Shown here in pieces: positions 16,743 to 26,754 of a stretch of DNA of 64,000 bases. The notes beneath the pieces were generated by a model. That model saw only the letters and a program-made list of their open reading frames with translations, had not been told where the DNA came from and ran no database searches. Numbering within the stretch: position 1 is the first letter of the stretch; every line of letters starts with the position of its first letter. The DNA is from Myxococcota bacterium (lineage in GTDB: Bacteria; Myxococcota_A; UBA796), in assembly GCA_029251165.1 (NCBI GenBank), contig JAQXDW010000113.1, forward strand, positions 62,001-126,000, written 5' to 3'. The position numbers and the translations under genes were made by a program.

Positions 16743-17611
16743 CACGACGACTGCTCTACTCCGTTGAAGGAAACGCTCAGAAGCTCGACGGCGGAGCCAT
16801 GTTTGGCAACGCCCCGCGCGCACTCTGGGAGCGATGGGTCACGCCAGACAAGAAGAACCGAATCGATCTGGCCTGTCGCTGCCTGCTGCTCCGGGAGGAT
16901 GATCGCTGGATTCTTCTTGAGACCGGCATCGGCGCGTTCTTCTCACCGCACCTCAAGGCACGATTTGGCGTCCAGGAGCCTCACCACGTCCTGCTGGAGA
17001 ACCTCGACCGCCTCTCGCTGTCTCATGAAGACATCGACGTCGTCGTGCTTTCTCACCTTCACTTCGATCATGCCGGCGGGCTGCTGACGGCGTTCCGCGA
17101 AGACAAGCCGCTGGAGCTGCTGTTCCCGGCAGCAACCTACGTCGTCTCCAAGCCGGCCTGGGAGCGCGCCTGCAGCCCCCATCCCAGAGACCGCGCCAGC
17201 TTCATTCCCGAACTTCAGATTCTCCTGGCGGCCAGCGGGCGGCTGGAGATTGTCGAGGTCGGAGGGCAGAGCAAGACCCTCGGCAGCGACTACCAGCTCC
17301 ACTTCTCCAACGGACACACCCCCGGTCTGATGATGACGGAGATCCCAGGAAGCCTCGGACCCATCATCTTTGCCGCCGACCTCATCCCAGGACGCCCATG
17401 GGTTCATCGGTCGATCACCATGGGCTACGATCGTTTCCCAGAGCAGCTTATCGACGAGAAAGTTGCCCTGCTCGATGACCTCGTAGACCGCGGCGGGCGG
17501 CTGTTCTTCACCCACGATCCAGTCTGCTCCATGGCTCGGGTCACCCGAGACGAGCGCGGACGCTACGGCAGCGTCGGCGACAAGCGCTATCTCTCCGGGG
17601 TCGTGGCCTGA
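16739..17611 (+). CDS. MBL-fold metallo-hydrolase
   Basis: The 290-residue cytoplasmic protein has the metallo-beta-lactamase motif HLHFDH at residues 106-111. Further ligands lie around the [11 protein letters not shown] stretch (third motif), [10 protein letters not shown] (Asp of the fourth motif) and FTHDP near the end. The order fits lactonase-like or glyoxalase II-like members with a binuclear metal site. No substrate can be assigned. It overlaps the lipoprotein stop by ATGA and the next gene by TGATG, so three genes (lipoprotein, MBL, EcsC-like) form one tight operon. Confidence 0.85.
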   Translation: MTRRLLYSVEGNAQKLDGGAMFGNAPRALWERWVTPDKKNRIDLACRCLLLREDDRWILLETGIGAFFSPHLKARFGVQEPHHVLLENLDRLSLSHEDIDVVVLSHLHFDHAGGLLTAFREDKPLELLFPAATYVVSKPAWERACSPHPRDRASFIPELQILLAASGRLEIVEVGGQSKTLGSDYQLHFSNGHTPGLMMTEIPGSLGPIIFAADLIPGRPWVHRSITMGYDRFPEQLIDEKVALLDDLVDRGGRLFFTHDPVCSMARVTRDERGRYGSVGDKRYLSGVVA

Positions 17612-18336
17612 TGCCATCACTGCTTGGCCAGATCCTGCGCAACCTCGGGGGACGCCTCGACGAAGACCTCCTCCCCGGTCTCTACACCCTCACCTCTCTG
17701 TCTACTGCAGGCATCCAGCAGGAGCTCACCGAAGCAGAGCTGCCGTTCTGCGATCCGGTCCGTGGGGTCTTTCCCCCCGAAGAAGAGCTGGAGGCTTCCG
17801 CAGAAGCAGTGGTCCATCGGGCCGTGAACCGGGCCAGCGTTCGCGGGGCAATCGGCGGCATGGGCGGCGCCTTCGCCATCCCCCCCGAGGTCGCCTTTGC
17901 GCTCATTCAGACCGTCCGCATGGCACAGCGACTCGCGGTGCTCTATGGCATTGAGCTGGAGACGGACCGGGGCAAGCTGCTGCTGTCGCGCGCGGTCTAT
18001 GCTGCCTACGAGCTGAAGCTCCCCGAGCAGCAGGCGCTCGACATGCGCATCAGCCAGCTTCCCCAGGTTGCCCGCCAGCAGACTCCAGATGTCCAGCGCA
18101 CAACAGCCTGGATCGCACGCACGGTCGCCTGGCAGATCACCCGACACATCGGCGGGCGAATCACCCGAATTGTTCCCGGGATAGGTGCAGGAATCGGGGC
18201 CTGGGACGCCAGCCGAAGCCTCCGCTCTCAGTCCGGGCGAATCCGGGCGGTCTACCGGCGCAGCTGGTCCGGCGCGATGCTCTCTGAAGACGCCATCGTC
18301 GAGGCTGAAGAAATCCTGGAGCCAGAGCGGGCTTAG
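17611..18336 (+). CDS. EcsC-family protein
   Basis: The 241-residue protein has a glycine-rich hydrophobic stretch (IGGMGGAFAIPPEVAFALIQ, about residues 80-99) followed by TVRMAQRLAVLYGIEL, the layout seen in EcsC-family proteins. A second Gly/Ile-rich hydrophobic segment lies near 185-200 (VPGIGAGIGAWDASRSL). EcsC family members are membrane-associated proteins of poorly known function, named after a gene in the Bacillus ecs ABC transporter locus. No transporter genes are present here. It is coupled to the MBL hydrolase by a TGATG junction at 17609-17613, and 50 bases separate it from the next gene. Confidence 0.65.
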   Translation: MPSLLGQILRNLGGRLDEDLLPGLYTLTSLSTAGIQQELTEAELPFCDPVRGVFPPEEELEASAEAVVHRAVNRASVRGAIGGMGGAFAIPPEVAFALIQTVRMAQRLAVLYGIELETDRGKLLLSRAVYAAYELKLPEQQALDMRISQLPQVARQQTPDVQRTTAWIARTVAWQITRHIGGRITRIVPGIGAGIGAWDASRSLRSQSGRIRAVYRRSWSGAMLSEDAIVEAEEILEPERA

Positions 18337-18386
18337 CGTCTGAGAACCACCGTGATAAGCGATTTAGAATTCGAGAGGTCAACACC

Positions 18387-19259
18387 ATGTCTATCGTCGA
18401 CAAGATTCGTGACTGGAGCCCCATCGCTGTAGGAGAGAGTGCCCCTGCGCTCTCCCTGACTGCCGACGAAGGAACCTGGGTTCGGATGACGGACTTCAAA
18501 GATCACATCAACGTGATCTTCATCTTTTTCCGATCGCTGAACCGCGACGAGGTCGATGTCTGGCTCAAGGGCTTCCAGGCCCACCGGGAGCACTTTGAGG
18601 AGCTGGAGACGGCCATCTTTGGTGTGACCACCTCTCGGACCGACAAGCTGCGGGACTACCGCAACTCCCTCGGCCTCGACTTCTACCTGCTCTACGATCC
18701 CTTCGCCCTGGACTCCAAGAAGTTCCGCTGCTCCGGTCGCATCCGTCCGTTCTGCAAGGACTCAGTGGTTGTCGTCGGCAAGGACGGCAAGATCGCCTAC
18801 TCCACGCGCGGTCGCCCCGATGCCGACGAGCTCCTTCAGTTCATCGCGCAGCTGGAGGGTAAGCCGGTTCCAGGTCAGGTAGAAGAGGCCGAAGAAGAGG
18901 AGCGCGCATTCTCTGCGGTCCGCAACCCCGGCCAGCGCCCGGACGAGGTCCACCACATCGGTACCGAGAAGATCCTCAGCCTCCTCAATGAAGAAGACTC
19001 TCTCTTCAAGATGGTCGATGTGCGCACCCAGTCAGAGTACGACGCTGACCACGTCCCGGGCACCCAGCACATCCCGGTCGATGAGGTCCCGCATCGCTAC
19101 CAGGAGTTCGAGCAGACCACCCACCTGATCTTCATGTGTCAGGCCGGCGGGCGGGCCATGGCTGCTGCAGAGTTCATCACCAGCATCGGCGGCTCAGAGA
19201 TCTATGTCGCTGAGGGCGGGATGACCGAGTGGTCTGGAGAGCGGAACGCGAAGAGCTGA
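18387..19259 (+). CDS. Redoxin-fold domain fused to a rhodanese domain
   Basis: In this 290-residue protein, residues 15-155 follow the AhpC/TSA thioredoxin-like fold (VGESAPALSLTADEG, then NVIFIFFRSLNRDEVDVWLK). The position where peroxiredoxins carry the peroxidatic Cys has no cysteine; the only cysteines in this half are at 115 and 123 (RCSGRIRPFC). After an acidic linker, residues 190-285 are a rhodanese domain with the HVPGTQHIPVDE signature and an intact active-site loop CQAGGRA starting at Cys251. The rhodanese half could carry persulfide sulfur; the redoxin half is probably a binding or regulatory module, or uses the displaced cysteines. GAGAGGT precedes the ATG. It lies alone between the EcsC-like gene and the tol cluster. 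Confidence 0.8.
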   Translation: MSIVDKIRDWSPIAVGESAPALSLTADEGTWVRMTDFKDHINVIFIFFRSLNRDEVDVWLKGFQAHREHFEELETAIFGVTTSRTDKLRDYRNSLGLDFYLLYDPFALDSKKFRCSGRIRPFCKDSVVVVGKDGKIAYSTRGRPDADELLQFIAQLEGKPVPGQVEEAEEEERAFSAVRNPGQRPDEVHHIGTEKILSLLNEEDSLFKMVDVRTQSEYDADHVPGTQHIPVDEVPHRYQEFEQTTHLIFMCQAGGRAMAAAEFITSIGGSEIYVAEGGMTEWSGERNAKS

Positions 19260-19358
19260 AGTTCACACCAGACTGTAAGGTTTGGTTACCTCCGGGTGTT
19301 GTCTGGTCAAGTGTCGTATCGTTAAGCAGACCCGGACCCCCACCTGGAGCCACCTGCA

Positions 19359-20075
19359 ATGAACAATGTCACCGAGGTCCTGCTCGTCACCATCGCGCAG
19401 ACTGAGGCCGAAGCCCCTGGGATAATGGAGCTGCTCACAGAGGCGGACATCATTGTCCAGTTCGTCCTGTTCCTGCTGCTGGGCATGTCCGTGGCCTGCT
19501 GGGTGATCATCTTCAACAAGTTCACCACGATCCGCCGCGCCGAGCAGCGCACCCAGGCCTTCCTCAAGGAATTCTGGGACGCTGGCCAGCTCGATGAGGT
19601 CTATGAGCAGCTCGGTCGGTTCACCGGAAGCCCGGTCGCGTCGGTCTTCAAGGCTGGCTACGTCGAGCTGACCAAGCTGTCTCAGGCCGGACAGCAGGGC
19701 GGCATGCTCTCCGGCGATGCCAACCTCTCCCGGTCCCTGCGCCGCACGGCCACTGCTGAGCGGACCAACCTGGAGAATCGAACCACCTTCCTGGCGACCA
19801 CCGGCTCCACCGCGCCGTTCATCGGCCTGTTCGGAACCGTCTGGGGCATCCTCAGGGCGTTCCAGAAGATCGGCGCCACCGGAAATGCCAGCATCCAGAC
19901 CGTCGGCCCCGACATCTCCCACGCCCTCATCGCCACCGCCATCGGTCTCGCCGCAGCGATCCCAGCGGTCATGGCCTACAACTACTTCAACCGTCGCATC
20001 CGGGTGCTGAGCGGAGAGATGGAGAACTTCTCCTCCGACTTCCTCAACATCGTCAAGCGCCACACCCAGAGGTGA
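19359..20075 (+). CDS. tolQ: TolQ/ExbB-family proton channel subunit
   Basis: The 238-residue inner-membrane protein has three predicted transmembrane helices: near residues 25-50 (ADIIVQFVLFLLLGMSVACW), 145-170 (TTGSTAPFIGLFGTVWGILR) and 180-208 (HALIATAIGLAAAIPAVMAY). The second and third carry the conserved Thr, Gly and Pro residues of TolQ/ExbB/MotA. With TolR it forms the proton-driven stator that powers the Tol system. It is followed three bases later by tolR, then the TolA-like gene and tolB, which favours Tol over Exb. A GGAG lies 11 bases before the ATG, and the 99 bases upstream of the gene should hold the operon promoter, though I see no convincing boxes. Confidence 0.9.
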   Translation: MNNVTEVLLVTIAQTEAEAPGIMELLTEADIIVQFVLFLLLGMSVACWVIIFNKFTTIRRAEQRTQAFLKEFWDAGQLDEVYEQLGRFTGSPVASVFKAGYVELTKLSQAGQQGGMLSGDANLSRSLRRTATAERTNLENRTTFLATTGSTAPFIGLFGTVWGILRAFQKIGATGNASIQTVGPDISHALIATAIGLAAAIPAVMAYNYFNRRIRVLSGEMENFSSDFLNIVKRHTQR

Positions 20076-20078
20076 GTC

Positions 20079-20528
<450 letters not shown>

Positions 20529-21335
20529 GTGAGCGGCCGCATCTCCTGGGAGGTCATCGCCTCGCTGTGGCTGCACATCAGCCTCGGAGCCATGCTCGTT
20601 GTCGGCGACCGGTGCAGCCTCGGCAGCGATGAGCCGCTGTTCAACCCCCAGGATGTCATGCGGGTCAGCATGGCGCCGATGCCCTACGCACCGATCGTAC
20701 AGAAAGCCTCTCGGGCCCCCGAGCAGGCGAAGGCACCGCAGAGCACCCCCACCCCCAAGAAAACGCCGGCCCCGACCACCACCAGCGACATGGTCCTGCG
20801 CACCGAGAAAGATGAGCCTGACCCGGTCGACAAGCCCCCGGAGAAGGAGCCGACGCCGCCAGAGCCCACGGAGGCCCGAGAAGAATCGGAGCAAACAACG
20901 GAGTCGAGCAACCAGTCTGCTCGGGATCGCCTCCTGGAGAACCTCAACGCCCCTGAGGGGGCCGTCGACCGCTCCGCAGCAGGCCCAACGGGCTCTGAGA
21001 ACGGGGTCGCAGCCAGCGCCATCAGCCTCTCGGATGCCCCACCGGGGGTACAGGCCTACATGCAGAGCTGCATGGACATTCTCCACAGCAAGTGGTCTCC
21101 CCTGCCCTCGCTGGTCTCCGCAAACCCTCAGCTCCTCACCACCATCCGAATCCCCATCGCCAAGGATGGCCGCTTTGGGGCGCACAAGATCGTGGTCAAG
21201 AGCGGCGACACCTCGTTCGATCGTTCGGCAGACATGGCCGTGCTGAAGACCCAGCGCTGCGGTCCGTTCCCCGCTGAGCTGACGGACGACTCTCTGGTCC
21301 TCAACCTCGAATTCCCGGCGAGCAACAAGCTATAG
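20529..21335 (+). CDS. TolA/TonB-like energy transducer
   Basis: The 268-residue protein starts with GTG directly after the tolR stop, with GGAGAG upstream. It has one N-terminal hydrophobic segment (WEVIASLWLHISLGAMLVV). A Pro-, Lys- and Glu-rich stretch of about 110 residues follows (APQSTPTPKKTPAPTTT and further). The C-terminal domain of roughly 90 residues contains two cysteines (SCMDILHSKW and RCGPFP), as in TolA/TonB C-terminal folds. Position after tolQR and before tolB points to a TolA role spanning the periplasm. It lacks the long Ala/Lys/Glu helix of enterobacterial TolA; the extended Pro-rich linker is more TonB-like. Which outer-membrane partner it contacts is not known. Confidence 0.78.
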   Translation: MSGRISWEVIASLWLHISLGAMLVVGDRCSLGSDEPLFNPQDVMRVSMAPMPYAPIVQKASRAPEQAKAPQSTPTPKKTPAPTTTSDMVLRTEKDEPDPVDKPPEKEPTPPEPTEAREESEQTTESSNQSARDRLLENLNAPEGAVDRSAAGPTGSENGVAASAISLSDAPPGVQAYMQSCMDILHSKWSPLPSLVSANPQLLTTIRIPIAKDGRFGAHKIVVKSGDTSFDRSADMAVLKTQRCGPFPAELTDDSLVLNLEFPASNKL

Positions 21336-21393
21336 GTCGGAATCCACAAGGACATGGCGCGTTGAACTCTCAGAGTCATTCGTTGGAGCGAGC

Positions 21394-22710
21394 ATGAACC
21401 GAAACAAGCAGGTTGGACTCACGCTGGCCATCCCCCTGGTGGTTGCGCTGCTCCTTCCGCTGGTCAGCCCAGCCCAGGAGGGTGCCCCGGAGTACATCGC
21501 ACGACTCCAGGAGCCCGGACGCAGCCGGATCCCGATCGCCCTGCCCTCGCCAAACACCGCCGGCTCGGTCGACGTCGAGACCTTCTACTCTGTGCTCGCC
21601 AACGACCTCACCCTGTCTGGCTGGGTGGAGGTCATCGACCGCGACGCCTACATCGAGCCCTCTGGAACCGGCCTGAAGCCCGGTGAGTTCAGCTTCGATG
21701 ACTGGGAGATCACCGGCGCGGTCGGGCTGGCAAAGACGAACCTGTCCGCCTCCGGCAGCAAGCTGCGCAGCGAGGTGTGGGTCTATGACGTCGGCGGTGA
21801 GCGAAAGCTGGGCGCCAAGGCATTCACGACCGCAGACACCCGGGCGCTGGCCCACAAGGTCGCCAACGAGATCATCTTCCAGCTCACCGGCCAGCAGGGG
21901 ATGTTCAACACCCGGTTTGCGGCCGTGACCAATTGGACCGGCAACAAAGAGATCACCATCGTCGACTTCGACGGGCACAACCCCCGCCGGGTCACCAAGA
22001 ACGGCACGATCAACCTCCAGCCCTCGTGGGACGCCTCCGGCTCGAAGCTGGCATTCACCAGCTACCTCGGTGGAAACCCTGATCTATACGTCGCCGATCT
22101 TGGCGCGGGTCGGGTCACCCGGCTGTCTGCACGCAGCGGCATCAACACCGGCGCGGTCTGGAGTCCTTCCGGCGACCTCATCGCCCTGGCCCTCTCACCG
22201 GGCGGCGATCCAGACATCTACACCATCAACGCCGCCACCGGAAAGCAGGTTGCCCGGCTGACGCGCTCCGTCGGCATCGACACTTCCCCCTCCTTCTCTC
22301 CCGACGGCAGCAAGCTAGCGTTCGTCTCTGAGCGGTCTGGCGGGGCGCAGATCTACATGATGAACCTCGATGGCTCGGGGGTGGAGCGGGTGACCTTCCA
22401 GGGCTCCCACAACACAGACCCCTCCTGGAGTCCCAGCGGCGATGAGCTGGCCTATGTCAGCCGCTCCGGGGTCTTTGATGTGTTCACTGTCCGCACGGAC
22501 GGTCGCGGGGTCAACCGGCTGACGCAGGACATGGGAGACAATGAGGATCCCACCTGGAGCCCCGACGGACACTACGTCGCATTCTCCTCAACCCGCACCG
22601 GCAGCCCACACATCTGGATGAGCACCTCCGATGGATACCATCAGGTTCAGCTCACGAAGGGTAAAGGTGGATATACCAACCCATCCTGGTCCCCACCGCT
22701 GAACTGGTAG
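21394..22710 (+). CDS. tolB: Tol-Pal system beta-propeller protein TolB
   Basis: The 438-residue protein has a classical signal peptide (MNRNKQVGLTLAIPLVVALL) and an N-terminal TolB domain (about 35-160, RSRIPIALPSPN and SFDDWEITGAVGLAKT). Six PD40/WD40-like repeats follow, for example SPDGSKLAFVSERSGGAQIY and SPSGDELAYVSRSGVFDVF. TolB is periplasmic and binds Pal and the TolA system. GGAG lies six bases before the ATG. Pal normally follows tolB, but here the next gene is a Ppx/GppA phosphatase, so pal must lie elsewhere or be replaced. Confidence 0.93.
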   Translation: MNRNKQVGLTLAIPLVVALLLPLVSPAQEGAPEYIARLQEPGRSRIPIALPSPNTAGSVDVETFYSVLANDLTLSGWVEVIDRDAYIEPSGTGLKPGEFSFDDWEITGAVGLAKTNLSASGSKLRSEVWVYDVGGERKLGAKAFTTADTRALAHKVANEIIFQLTGQQGMFNTRFAAVTNWTGNKEITIVDFDGHNPRRVTKNGTINLQPSWDASGSKLAFTSYLGGNPDLYVADLGAGRVTRLSARSGINTGAVWSPSGDLIALALSPGGDPDIYTINAATGKQVARLTRSVGIDTSPSFSPDGSKLAFVSERSGGAQIYMMNLDGSGVERVTFQGSHNTDPSWSPSGDELAYVSRSGVFDVFTVRTDGRGVNRLTQDMGDNEDPTWSPDGHYVAFSSTRTGSPHIWMSTSDGYHQVQLTKGKGGYTNPSWSPPLNW

Positions 22711-22732
22711 GGACGCTGCGGCGGAGAAGCGC

Positions 22733-23629
22733 GTGAACCGGGCCACCATCGACATCGGCACCAACACCATCCTGCTCCTGGTCGTCTCGGAGAGCGGCAC
22801 AGTTCTTCACGACATGGCGCGGGTCGTCGGCCTCGGCCACGGCATCGGGGATCGCGGCATGCTGCGTCCAAAGCGCATGGAGAGCGCCATGGAGGTGCTC
22901 ACCGAGTATGCGCGCATCGCAGAGCAGAACGGTGTCCCCGCCTGGCTGGTCCGCGCGGTGGCGACATCGGGTGCGCGGCGGGCAATGAACGCGCGGGCCT
23001 TCCTCGAGCGGGTCCGCGAGCAGACCGGGCTGCGGGTCCGGGTCGTCTCGGGAGAGGAAGAGGCCTGGCTGACCTGGGCGGGCGCACGCAACGGCATGTC
23101 CCTGCCCTCGGGTAAGGTCGCGGTGGTCGATGCCGGCGGCGGGAGCACCGAGCTGGTCATGGGAGAAGACGAGCGCATGGCCATGCAGATCAGCCTGGAG
23201 CTCGGCACCGTGCGGCTGACCGAGACGTTCATGGACTCCGCACGGTATCGCCCCCAGGACCTCGCCCGGATGCGCAACCACATCAAGGGAGTCCTCGCGA
23301 GCGTGAAGTGGCCCTCCACCCCGCGCGCGCTGATCGGCGTCGCCGGGACGGTGACCGCTCTGGCATGCATGGAGCACGGCCTGACCACCTGGGACCGCAG
23401 CCGCATCCACGGCACCCGCCTCTCCCGACGCCACCTGCGCAGCTGGATGGATCGCCTGCTGGAGTCCACGCCGGCGCAGCGTCGGGAGTGGGCTGCAGCG
23501 GCACCGGACCGTGCTGACTACCTCCTCGCTGGGGCCTGTCTGCTTGAGGAGGTGTGCACCACAGCACGCAAAGACAGCCTCTACGTCTCAGACGGCGGCG
23601 TCCGCTATGGACTGCTCAGCACCTACTGA
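22733..23629 (+). CDS. Ppx/GppA family phosphatase
   Basis: The 298-residue protein has the actin-like ATPase-fold signatures of exopolyphosphatases and pppGpp phosphatases: TIDIGTNTILLLV near the N terminus and VAVVDAGGGSTELVMG near residue 128, with MARVVGLGHGIG between. It corresponds to the short Ppx/GppA form without the C-terminal HD-like extension. The reaction would be release of phosphate from polyphosphate or pppGpp in the cytoplasm. The GTG start at 22733 is preceded by GCGGAGAAG, and the gene is only 22 bases after tolB, so it may be the last gene of the tol operon. It converges on the tamA-like gene with an 83-base gap in which I see no clear terminator. Confidence 0.85.
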   Translation: MNRATIDIGTNTILLLVVSESGTVLHDMARVVGLGHGIGDRGMLRPKRMESAMEVLTEYARIAEQNGVPAWLVRAVATSGARRAMNARAFLERVREQTGLRVRVVSGEEEAWLTWAGARNGMSLPSGKVAVVDAGGGSTELVMGEDERMAMQISLELGTVRLTETFMDSARYRPQDLARMRNHIKGVLASVKWPSTPRALIGVAGTVTALACMEHGLTTWDRSRIHGTRLSRRHLRSWMDRLLESTPAQRREWAAAAPDRADYLLAGACLLEEVCTTARKDSLYVSDGGVRYGLLSTY

Positions 23630-23712
23630 GGACGCCGTAGGGCACTCCGAGCGCAGCTGACCGCTCCCTGACGCTCTGGTCTCCAGGGCGCGCACCGGCC
23701 TCACGCGGAGAC

Positions 23713-26700
23713 TCACAGGGTCCCCAGCGAGAGGTGCAGGATGAACGAGGCCTCGTCTCGGTCGCGTATCGGATCGGGGTTGAAGCCGATGTCGAACGCC
23801 GCGGGTCCGACGGGTGTTCCCTGGCGGATGCCGACACCAACCCCATAGCGAACCGGCGGATCGCTGCTGCCGTCGGGGCTGTCGATGGTGGTGATGTCGC
23901 TGTCGAGAAAGAAGGCCTGGCCGATGTCGGTGAACAAGACCGCAGAGGTCGTCTCCCAGCTCCCCAGCCCCACCATCGACAGCGGCACCCTCACCTCCAG
24001 AGACCCCGCAGCGAGGGCATCGCCGCCGGTGGCGATCCAGCGGATGGGGTCATCGCGCAGGGTCGTGGAGTCGATGATCGGCTCGAGCTGAGGAGGGTAG
24101 TCGATGTCGGGACGAAGGGTGAAGTTCCCTGGGCCCACGGTGTCCAGCGCAAAGCCCCGGAGGCTGTCGGTGCCGCCGAGGAAGAAGCGGTCCTCAAGCG
24201 GGAGCGTGGAGCCCGCAGCGGACAGGCCGACGCCACCGAGGAAGCCCAGCTTCACCACGGTTCCCTGCACCGGCCACAGCTGGTCCCTGCGACCGGAGAA
24301 GCGAATGTTGGTGACGTCAGAGAGGAGCCCATCCGCGACCTGGATGCGCCCCGACGAGAAGGTACCCTCCGTTGGATTGAACCGATCGTCGCGATTGTCC
24401 CAGGCGATCTGAAGGGTCGGCCCTCCCTGCAAGCGATAGTCGGTGGGGATCGTGGGATCGCTGGTGTCATCCAGGACATCGAGCCACGGGTCACCCGGTA
24501 CCAGGACGCCCGGATCGATGTCTTCCAGGCGCCGGGCCTGGACCTGATAGGTCAGCTGGAGCTGGAGATCTGACCGCTTCTCGAAGCCAACACCGATCGA
24601 CAGCCCTGAGCGAGACAGCCGATAGTTGGCTTCCTGAGTAAGTTCGTTGATGAGGCCTTCGAGAATGAGGCGCTGTGATGGCAGCGGAATTCCCGGGGCT
24701 TCATACCGAACGGCGGCCTTCCAGACCGGACTGTTCAGGGCCAGCCGCCAGGTCTCGCTCTGCCACCCATAGCCGACCTGCCCCAGCGCGCTGAGGCGGT
24801 GTGCCCGACCGCCGATGTTCCGATGGATTGCACGCCCGGTCGCACGAATGCCCTGGTCAGTCGAGACACCACCGCCCCCCTCGAGCAAGATGTTGGGGCG
24901 CTCCTCGAGGTACAGGAGGAGATCCCGCGCGCGATCATCGTCTCCGACCAGCTGCGGGGAGACCACGCGAAACAGCCCGAGCTCATAGAGCCCCGAGCGG
25001 GTTGTGCCCAGGGCAGCCGGCGTGATCGGATCGCCGACGTCGATGGTGATCTTGCGCTCGATGATCTCTCGCCGGGTGCGCTGGTTGCCCTGAATGATGA
25101 GGCTGCGCAGGAAGACCTGGCTGCCCGGCTCGATCCGGATCATGGCATCGGCGACGTTGAGGAGACCGTCTGCACCCTCGACGCGGCTGAGGCTGAGACC
25201 GAGCTGTACGTCGACATTGAGGTAGCCCGAGTCCCGATACCGATCGGCGATCTCCTGTCGGAGCCGCTCCAGGGCTGCACGGCTCAGCGGGCGGGGCTCA
25301 GAGAGGTCAGCAACCAGCGCATCACGCGCGCTTGCAATCAAGTCCGCCTCGACCCCAAACCCACCGTCAGACTCCAGCCCACGCAGCCAGGTCCGCTCGC
25401 CCTCGGTGACCTCCACTTGGAGGACGAGCGAGGCGTTCGCTCCCCGTCGCCACCGGCTGAGCCCGGCCTCTTCGATCAGCAGATCCTTCTGCCGCAGCTC
25501 CGCAGAGAGGAAGCCCTGCCCCCGGTAGAACTCCTCGACCCCCTCCATCGCACGCTGGATGCCGTCGTCGGTGACCAGATCGCGCGCGAGGGTCTCCGGT
25601 GCCGCCTCTCGAAGTGCCCGCCCGATGTAGGCCTCCGTCCAAGTCTCAGCCCCCCAGACATCGATGCGTCGGAGGGAGTGCAGACCGCCGCGCCGGGATG
25701 TCAGCTTCAGCTCAACCCCGCCGGGGATCTCGGAGAGCGCACCGGAGACCTTCGCCTCGCGGTAGCCGCGCTCCTGCATCCACCGCTTCAGCGCCAGCTC
25801 GTAGTCTGGCAGTGACTCTGGACGGATCGGATCTCCAGGGAAGAGCTGGAGGACCTCGAGGAGGGCATCACCGGAGGGAGCGTCGCGACCACGAACCACC
25901 ACCTCCAGCGCCGGACCGGACTCGATGAGCACGTTGACCCGGTCCCCTTCGTCCGCACCGCCAGGGCTGTGGATGAGGTTGACCCGGCCCTCCAGCCAGT
26001 GTCGCTTTGCAGCCCAGGGCTGCCGCCTCAGGCCCTCGCGGGTCAGCTCATTCAGGAGGCGGTCTCGGGCATCTGTGAGGCTGCGGTAGACCACCCGCTC
26101 GCCCTCAGCCACGCCCTCTTGCCGCATCCAGCGCCGGAGCCTGCGCTCGGGGACCACGAGGTCACCGCCGATGACAATCTCCTCAAAGCGCCTCGGCTCA
26201 CCAGCGCGCACCGAGACGAGGAGGTCGATCTGCGCACCGTCGGCGTCTGGGAAGTCCTCCAGACTGACCGTCGCCTCGATCCAGCCTTCTTCCGCGAGCG
26301 CGGTCCGAACGGCAGAGGCAAGGATCGGCTTCTGCTCGTCGGCAAAGAACGGCTCTCCAGGCTCGATGCCGATGGCTCCCTCGACGATGCGGCGGGTGTG
26401 TCGGTCCACCCCGACCAGCTCGACCTTGCGAAGCCTCGGCGGAGAGTAGACCCGGTAGATGACCCAGACCGCATCGACCGGCTCGCCGCTCTGATCATCG
26501 AACATCACCCACGGCTCCGCATGCGCCTCGACCGCTGCGAACCGACCGAGTCTCTGGAGCATCTCCAGGTCCTGTCGCACCTGAACCGGCAGCAGCAGCT
26601 CGTCCTGCTTCACCCGCAGGAGCGGCTCCAGATCCTGCTCTGGCAGCGCTCCCTCGGTCGCCTCCAGCGACACCTGGGCAACGGGGAGCCCGGTGTACCA

Positions 26701-26754
26701 AGGGACCTCAGCCCGTGCACGGGAGAGCAAGACACCAGCGAAGAACCACAGCAA
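23713..26754 (-). CDS. tamA: Omp85-family outer-membrane protein with seven POTRA repeats (TamA-like)
   Basis: The 1013-residue protein begins with a short signal peptide (MLWFFAGVLLSRARA). About 600 residues of successive POTRA domains follow. I count seven, starting near VAQVSLEAT, LRKVELVGV, FEEIVIGGD, LEVVVRGRD, LRRIDVWGA, WLRGLESDG and FLRSLIIQG, each ending in a beta strand just before the next. The remaining 380 residues are a 16-strand-type barrel with FFLGGTDSLRGF and the terminal strand ASFILHLSLGTL. E. coli TamA has three POTRA domains and BamA five. The TTG start lies directly after the tamB stop codon with GGGAG upstream, so the pair is co-translated. The linkage favours TamA, but it could be a specialised BamA paralogue. 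Confidence 0.85.
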   Translation of the reverse strand: MLWFFAGVLLSRARAEVPWYTGLPVAQVSLEATEGALPEQDLEPLLRVKQDELLLPVQVRQDLEMLQRLGRFAAVEAHAEPWVMFDDQSGEPVDAVWVIYRVYSPPRLRKVELVGVDRHTRRIVEGAIGIEPGEPFFADEQKPILASAVRTALAEEGWIEATVSLEDFPDADGAQIDLLVSVRAGEPRRFEEIVIGGDLVVPERRLRRWMRQEGVAEGERVVYRSLTDARDRLLNELTREGLRRQPWAAKRHWLEGRVNLIHSPGGADEGDRVNVLIESGPALEVVVRGRDAPSGDALLEVLQLFPGDPIRPESLPDYELALKRWMQERGYREAKVSGALSEIPGGVELKLTSRRGGLHSLRRIDVWGAETWTEAYIGRALREAAPETLARDLVTDDGIQRAMEGVEEFYRGQGFLSAELRQKDLLIEEAGLSRWRRGANASLVLQVEVTEGERTWLRGLESDGGFGVEADLIASARDALVADLSEPRPLSRAALERLRQEIADRYRDSGYLNVDVQLGLSLSRVEGADGLLNVADAMIRIEPGSQVFLRSLIIQGNQRTRREIIERKITIDVGDPITPAALGTTRSGLYELGLFRVVSPQLVGDDDRARDLLLYLEERPNILLEGGGGVSTDQGIRATGRAIHRNIGGRAHRLSALGQVGYGWQSETWRLALNSPVWKAAVRYEAPGIPLPSQRLILEGLINELTQEANYRLSRSGLSIGVGFEKRSDLQLQLTYQVQARRLEDIDPGVLVPGDPWLDVLDDTSDPTIPTDYRLQGGPTLQIAWDNRDDRFNPTEGTFSSGRIQVADGLLSDVTNIRFSGRRDQLWPVQGTVVKLGFLGGVGLSAAGSTLPLEDRFFLGGTDSLRGFALDTVGPGNFTLRPDIDYPPQLEPIIDSTTLRDDPIRWIATGGDALAAGSLEVRVPLSMVGLGSWETTSAVLFTDIGQAFFLDSDITTIDSPDGSSDPPVRYGVGVGIRQGTPVGPAAFDIGFNPDPIRDRDEASFILHLSLGTL

